Below, in pieces: positions 6,243 to 9,336 of a stretch of 9,336 nucleotides of DNA. How positions within the stretch are numbered: position 1 is the stretch's first letter; every line of letters starts with the position of its first letter. Location of the stretch: positions 1 through 9,336 of the forward strand of contig JACQQR010000075.1 of the NCBI GenBank assembly GCA_016206875.1, read 5' to 3'. Position numbers and translations under genes: made by a program. The notes under the pieces are model-generated. The model made no database searches. It saw nothing but the letters and a program-made list of their open reading frames with translations, and was not told where the DNA came from. This DNA comes from Candidatus Omnitrophota bacterium (lineage in GTDB: Bacteria; Omnitrophota; Omnitrophia; Omnitrophales; JACROU01).

Positions 6243-7306
6243 AAAGAATCCTCAGCGTAGTAGTCGCCAGAAAGCGCATAGGCCCGGGCCCTGGAGCCTC
6301 CGCATTCTTCTCTGAATCGGCATTGTCCGCATCGGCCTTTAAGCAGCGAAGTATTTCTCAAATTTTTAAAAAGAGGAGAGTTTTGGTAAATTTCTTGAAG
6401 AGAATTTTTGCGGATATTTCCACAGGAGATAGGCAGAAATCCGCTGGGCATAATTTCTCCTTGAGAAGAAACAAAAAGAAAACCTTTGCCGGAATTCACT
6501 GTTTGCGGAGCACGGCGAATGGCACTTTTGTCATTCCCGTTCCGGCTCGGCATCCGGGACGGGAGCGACAAATAAGGGGCGCTCTTTTCCTTTTCAATGC
6601 AAAATCGCTTATAATGAGGCGCTTCCGTGATTTTGATTACGAACCTTTGTTCCCGTTCAAGCGCATAAATTTTCTCAAATACCTGGTGAACCCGATTCTG
6701 TTCCAAAAGCCCTAATTCTTGCCCCCTGCCTGTGGGCACAAGGAAGAAGACTTCCCAAAAAACGATTCCCGATAATTTCACCAATTCGATTAAATCATCC
6801 AGATGTAAAATATTATGAAGATTAATCAGGGAATTAATCTGAACCCTTAATCCCTCTTCTTGAGATACGCGGATTGCCTCTAACGTTTTTTGAAAAACCC
6901 CGTGTGTTCTTCGAAAGGAGTCATGTTCCTGGGCGTTGGCTGCGTCGAGGCTGAAAGCCACTTGATCCAAACCACTTTCTTTAAGTTCTTTTAGGCACTC
7001 TCTGGTTATGGCTGGGGTGACCGCCGGTATAGCCCCTGTTCTTAGCCCGCAGTTTTTGGCGTAAGCAATCAATTCAAATAGATCATTTCTTTTTAAGCAA
7101 TCTCCCCCGCTAAAGATGAAAATGGGTGTGCCCATATGAGCTACGCCACGAATTAACTTTAAGGCTTCCCCATGGTTCAGTTCGCCGGGAAGAGGCTCCC
7201 GTTCAGCCGAGGCGCGGCAATGAACACAGGAAAGGTCGCAGGCTCGCGTGGTTTCCCAAATAACAAGAAAAGGTCTCTTTGCAAAGTCGATATCGGGTTC
7301 GAACAT
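6224..7306 (-). CDS. Radical SAM/SPASM enzyme, AhbD/NirJ-like (haem-pathway or TIGR04053-type)
   Basis: A 360-residue cytoplasmic radical SAM protein. The SAM-cluster motif is C23-X3-C27-X2-C30 within WETTRACDLSCVHCRA, followed by SGGDCLKR (66-73, in place of the usual GGEP) and SLDAA. The C-terminal SPASM-type region has PSGFLPISCGNIR, then CGQC (326, 329), CGGSRARAYA (335-344) and C356, which would bind an auxiliary cluster. This arrangement is shared by AhbD/AhbC and NirJ enzymes of alternative haem and haem d1 synthesis and by the related TIGR04053 family. I cannot decide among them from the sequence alone. It starts three bases after the stop of the cysteine-rich gene, with no clear Shine-Dalgarno, and overlaps the nine-haem cytochrome gene by 19 bases. 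Co-transcription with cytochromes fits a haem supply, haem modification or maturation role (inference). Confidence 0.85.
   Translation of the reverse strand: MFEPDIDFAKRPFLVIWETTRACDLSCVHCRASAEREPLPGELNHGEALKLIRGVAHMGTPIFIFSGGDCLKRNDLFELIAYAKNCGLRTGAIPAVTPAITRECLKELKESGLDQVAFSLDAANAQEHDSFRRTHGVFQKTLEAIRVSQEEGLRVQINSLINLHNILHLDDLIELVKLSGIVFWEVFFLVPTGRGQELGLLEQNRVHQVFEKIYALEREQRFVIKITEAPHYKRFCIEKEKSAPYLSLPSRMPSRNGNDKSAIRRAPQTVNSGKGFLFVSSQGEIMPSGFLPISCGNIRKNSLQEIYQNSPLFKNLRNTSLLKGRCGQCRFREECGGSRARAYALSGDYYAEDSLCSYQN
6250..6253 (-). promoter_or_regulatory. Ribosome binding site deciding the GTG start of the nine-haem cytochrome
   Basis: GAGG on the minus strand, seven bases before the GTG at 6242 and inside the end of the radical SAM gene. 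It supports this start, and hence the 19-base gene overlap. Confidence 0.6.
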
Positions 7307-7309
7307 TTT

Positions 7310-7714
7310 TCAATCGGTTTGGTTAGCGGACGAAAGTGTTTTTTGTTTTGTCCTAATGACGTCCCATGCTTCTTCTAAAGCTTCAAAAACAAGAATTAAA
7401 TACCGGTCCAGACCGCAATCAACTCGCGAACGCAGCCAGCAACTGCCATCAGGATTCAAAGCGCGGCATTTTCTGCAAATATCTTTTCTGACTGTTTCGA
7501 TATAGGGCTCGATTTTTGTCTCATGCAAAGTTCCGGCAATGTGAATCAATTTAGGCAGATGACGAAATATGGCGCAGCCCAAAGGATCAATCGTCTGACA
7601 GGTGCCGTCATTGCCAAAATCAATACAGTGACGGCACACATGCTCGCGAATGGCTTCCACGAAAACAGGTTTATACCTGGCGTACTCACCCAGCCTGCCC
7701 CGCATATTATTCAC
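7310..7714 (-). CDS. Small cysteine-rich protein with duplicated CX2CX8CX7C motif, unknown function
   Basis: A 134-residue soluble protein without signal peptide or membrane helix. It consists of two similar halves. C27-X2-C30-X8-C39-X7-C47 and C80-X2-C83-X8-C92-X7-C100 have identical spacing, each preceded by an (I/V)E(A/T)(I/V)R helix and followed by a hydrophobic helix, so the gene looks like an internal duplication. Eight regularly spaced cysteines suggest one metal (zinc) or Fe-S site per half; this is inference. The start is GTG at 7714 (AAGG three bases before it) or ATG at 7705, three codons in (GGTG six bases before it); the two cannot be separated. It is the first gene of the cytochrome operon and is three bases from the radical SAM gene, so a role in that enzyme's reaction or as its redox partner is plausible. 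I do not recognise a named family. Confidence 0.8.
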   Translation of the reverse strand: MNNMRGRLGEYARYKPVFVEAIREHVCRHCIDFGNDGTCQTIDPLGCAIFRHLPKLIHIAGTLHETKIEPYIETVRKDICRKCRALNPDGSCWLRSRVDCGLDRYLILVFEALEEAWDVIRTKQKTLSSANQTD

Positions 7715-7734
7715 CGCCTTCTACCCTGCCAATA

Positions 7735-7775
7735 AGTGTATCGGGCGGCATTGTTTACGAATATGACGTAGGTCA
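7735..7775 (-). promoter_or_regulatory. Candidate operon promoter with a CRP/FNR-type dyad
   Basis: The dyad TGAC-N4-GTCA occupies 7764-7775. A -10-like TACACT (minus strand) is at 7740-7735, its centre 32 bases downstream of the dyad centre, the spacing expected for a class II activator site at -41.5. Transcription would start near 7728, about 14 bases before the GTG. There is no good -35 hexamer, which also fits an activated promoter. The dyad does not match the classic FNR site TTGAT-N4-ATCAA, and the regulator is unknown. Confidence 0.35.
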
Positions 7776-7785
7776 CACTACTACG

Positions 7786-7809
7786 GCATGAGTAAATTGA
7801 AAATGGGCG
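7786..7809 (+). repeat. 24-bp dispersed repeat, copy B
   Basis: Identical over 24 bases to the minus strand of 2727-2704. Here it stands alone, about 10 bases upstream of the candidate promoter dyad, without the second hairpin arm seen at copy A. The match does not extend cleanly on either side. Confidence 0.85.
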
Positions 7810-7864
7810 GGGTGCATATCACTTAAAGCACTTGATACGTTGTTTAATTTTGTTAGGGAGGAGC

Positions 7865-7925
7865 TTGTCATTCCCGCGAAAGCGGGAATCCAATCACTGG
7901 ACCCCCGCTTCCGCGGGGGTGACAA
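7865..7925. repeat. 61-bp palindromic element with two GC-rich hairpins
   Basis: Outer ends TTGTCA (7865-7870) and TGACAA (7920-7925) are inverted repeats. Inside are two perfect 8-bp hairpins with 4-base loops: 7870-7889 (ATTCCCGC, loop GAAA) and 7901-7920 (ACCCCCGC, loop TTCC). The arms of the two hairpins are also nearly complementary to each other, so the whole element can fold as one long stem. The CATTCCCGCGAAAGCGGGAATC unit is a widely dispersed bacterial repeat. It lies 75 bases beyond the stop of the sirohaem reductase gene and could limit read-through into the cytochrome operon, though no T-tract is seen. Confidence 0.8.
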
Positions 7926-7999
7926 CATTAAAGAGAGGACTTATTTTGCAAAGACTCAGTTAAAAGATGATTAAGAAATGGAAGCCGTTATTAAAGCGC

Positions 8000-9336
8000 T
8001 CAGTCCGGTTCGTGTTTTGAAAGATTGGGAAGAGAAAATATATCATCGCTTCCCATATCTTTAAAGAGATTTTCTTTGACTACATCGAGGGGGGTATATT
8101 CTTGATAAGCCCGGAGGGGGTTTTGCAGCGCGGCGCTTCCTACGCGGTGAGTAAATGCCGAGAAATCCTCATTCCATTTTCGTTCTCTTAAAAAAATTTC
8201 CAGAATGTCCTTTACGCTTTGAGGGATGCGTCGGGCAGGAATTGTCCCAATCAGTTTTCCGAAGCAAGTGGCTCCTTTCGAGGGATTTCCCCCCACAAAC
8301 ATCCGGTAGCTTGGAATTAAATAGTTGCCCGCGCGTCTGGCGAGCCCATGAAATCCAATGGAGGCTATGGAGTGCTGAGCGCATGCGTTAGGACACCCCG
8401 AAATTTTTATCCGGATATTTTTTATTTCACTTCGATGGGTGCCGAAACTATTTTCAAGCATTCCTTGTAATGCCAGGGCTAATCCGCGAGTTGAGGTAAA
8501 AGCGGAATCGCAACTGTCCGCACTGGCGCATCGCGTAATGTCCGTAATTTGCCCGGCCGGGCATAAAGAAATCAGCCCGTTTTTTCTCAGGGCGCGATAT
8601 AAAGCCGAAAGCAAGTTCTGATGAATCCCGCGAAGCGCCAAATTTTGAGTGATTGTAGTGCGGATATCTTGCGCATGAAATTTCCGGCCGATATGCGCAA
8701 GGGCCTGTAGCGATTTCGGCGGCAAATTGCCCAATGGACATTGAACGAAAACTGTCGCAAAATTTTTCTGTTTTTGCCAATAAATGTTTGTCTCCAGCCA
8801 CTCTCGAAATTTCAAGTCAGAGGGCAGTTTTTTTAATGGCTTGCCTTCACAAGGACGACTGCTATTGAGTGATTGTGGAAAATCCCGGGAAACGAAAAAG
8901 TTTTTTTTCCTTTCTTCAAATACTAAATCGCGGAATTTCTCAATGCCCAGGTCCAGCACCAAATATTTTAACCGGGCATGTTTTCGGTCGTTTCGATTTC
9001 CGTGTTGGTCAAATACTTTTAATACGGCTTCAAGAGTGGCTAGAAGACGCCCGGTTTCCGTCCGCTCTTCTAAAAGTTGTGCAACAAAAGGTTGGGTGCT
9101 TAGGCCTCCTCCTACATAGATTTGAAAAAACGGGTCGCGGTTTGCATCCAATGCCGCCTGGACGCCTATATCCTGAATACCGATAAAAGTATGATCCTCC
9201 GGACATCCTTCAAAGCCAATTTTTATTTTTCTTGGAAGACTATGATAATGAGAATGATTCATAAAGTATTCGCTTGCTTCTAAGGCATAGGGGGTCACAT
9301 CAAACGCTTCGTTATCGCTGACTCCTCCTAGAACAC
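8000..9336 (-). CDS. Sirohaem nitrite/sulfite reductase, 5' end cut by the window
   Basis: C-terminal part, about 445 residues seen, of a ferredoxin-type nitrite or sulfite reductase, which makes six-electron reductions on a sirohaem coupled to [4Fe-4S]. The frame stays open to base 9336, reading GGVSDNEAFDVTPYALEA, which is the conserved stretch after the first ferrite-like half-domain. The GTG at 9298 is therefore internal. Counting from 9298, the cluster/sirohaem cysteines are C257-X5-C263 (CASADSC) and C302-X3-C306 (CPNAC), followed by AQHSIASIGFHG, typical of this family. FEGCPEDHTFIGIQDIGVQAA marks the N-terminal half. Nitrite and sulfite specificity cannot be told apart here. It ends with TGA 285 bases before the cytochrome operon start and appears to be a separate transcription unit. 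Confidence 0.88.
   Translation of the reverse strand, partial: VLGGVSDNEAFDVTPYALEASEYFMNHSHYHSLPRKIKIGFEGCPEDHTFIGIQDIGVQAALDANRDPFFQIYVGGGLSTQPFVAQLLEERTETGRLLATLEAVLKVFDQHGNRNDRKHARLKYLVLDLGIEKFRDLVFEERKKNFFVSRDFPQSLNSSRPCEGKPLKKLPSDLKFREWLETNIYWQKQKNFATVFVQCPLGNLPPKSLQALAHIGRKFHAQDIRTTITQNLALRGIHQNLLSALYRALRKNGLISLCPAGQITDITRCASADSCDSAFTSTRGLALALQGMLENSFGTHRSEIKNIRIKISGCPNACAQHSIASIGFHGLARRAGNYLIPSYRMFVGGNPSKGATCFGKLIGTIPARRIPQSVKDILEIFLRERKWNEDFSAFTHRVGSAALQNPLRAYQEYTPLDVVKENLFKDMGSDDIFSLPNLSKHEPD

Noticed and set aside
6230..6715. 161-residue plus-strand open frame opposite the radical SAM gene
   Set aside because: Shadow frame; the minus strand carries intact SPASM cysteine motifs over the same bases.
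7832..7845. FNR-like half site TTGAT at 7832-7836
   Set aside because: The second half reads TGTTT instead of ATCAA, so there is no dyad.
7865..7925. CRISPR-like repeat pair
   Set aside because: Only two unequal hairpins within one palindromic element, with no regular repeat-spacer series; no CRISPR array or cas gene is seen in the window.

Overview
The window looks like chromosomal DNA of a Gram-negative anaerobe or facultative anaerobe that respires through multihaem c-type cytochromes. It has System II (CcsA-type) cytochrome c maturation, a Rieske/cytochrome b complex with no cytochrome c1 or f gene in view, and 20 predicted haem c sites in three cytochromes. Dispersed palindromic repeats of the kind common in candidate-phylum, deltaproteobacterial and Nitrospirota-like genomes sit between the genes. 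I cannot place the lineage more precisely; Omnitrophota/PVC, Nitrospirota or Desulfobacterota-type hosts are all possible.

Layout. At the left edge, on the plus strand, is the C-terminal part of a CcsA cytochrome c synthase protein (1-1026). It is convergent, with a 2-base gap, to a long minus-strand operon that occupies 1029-7714. In transcription order the operon holds: a small protein with a duplicated CX2CX8CX7C cysteine motif (7714-7310); an AhbD/NirJ-like radical SAM/SPASM enzyme (7306-6224); a tail-anchored nine-haem cytochrome (6242-5010); a Rieske protein with a twin-arginine signal (5017-4556); a fused cytochrome b6/subunit IV (4402-3242); a secreted tetrahaem cytochrome (3252-2722); and a membrane NapC/NirT-like seven-haem cytochrome (2537-1029). 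Five of these genes overlap or nearly abut. The two larger gaps (4403-4555 and 2538-2721) are filled by inverted-repeat elements.

Upstream of the operon, and apparently a separate unit, is the C-terminal part of a sirohaem [4Fe-4S] nitrite/sulfite reductase (8000 to beyond the right edge, minus strand). The 285-base gap between them holds a candidate regulated promoter, one copy of a 24-bp repeat shared with 2704-2727, and a 61-bp palindromic element.

How the parts may work together (inference). The Rieske/cytochrome b pair would oxidise quinol. With no c1/f subunit visible, electrons could leave through the nine-haem and tetrahaem cytochromes, while the NapC-like seven-haem protein gives another quinol/periplasm connection. 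CcsA attaches haem to all of them, and the radical SAM enzyme may supply or modify the haem, or mature a partner. The cysteine-rich protein at the head of the operon has no function that I recognise.
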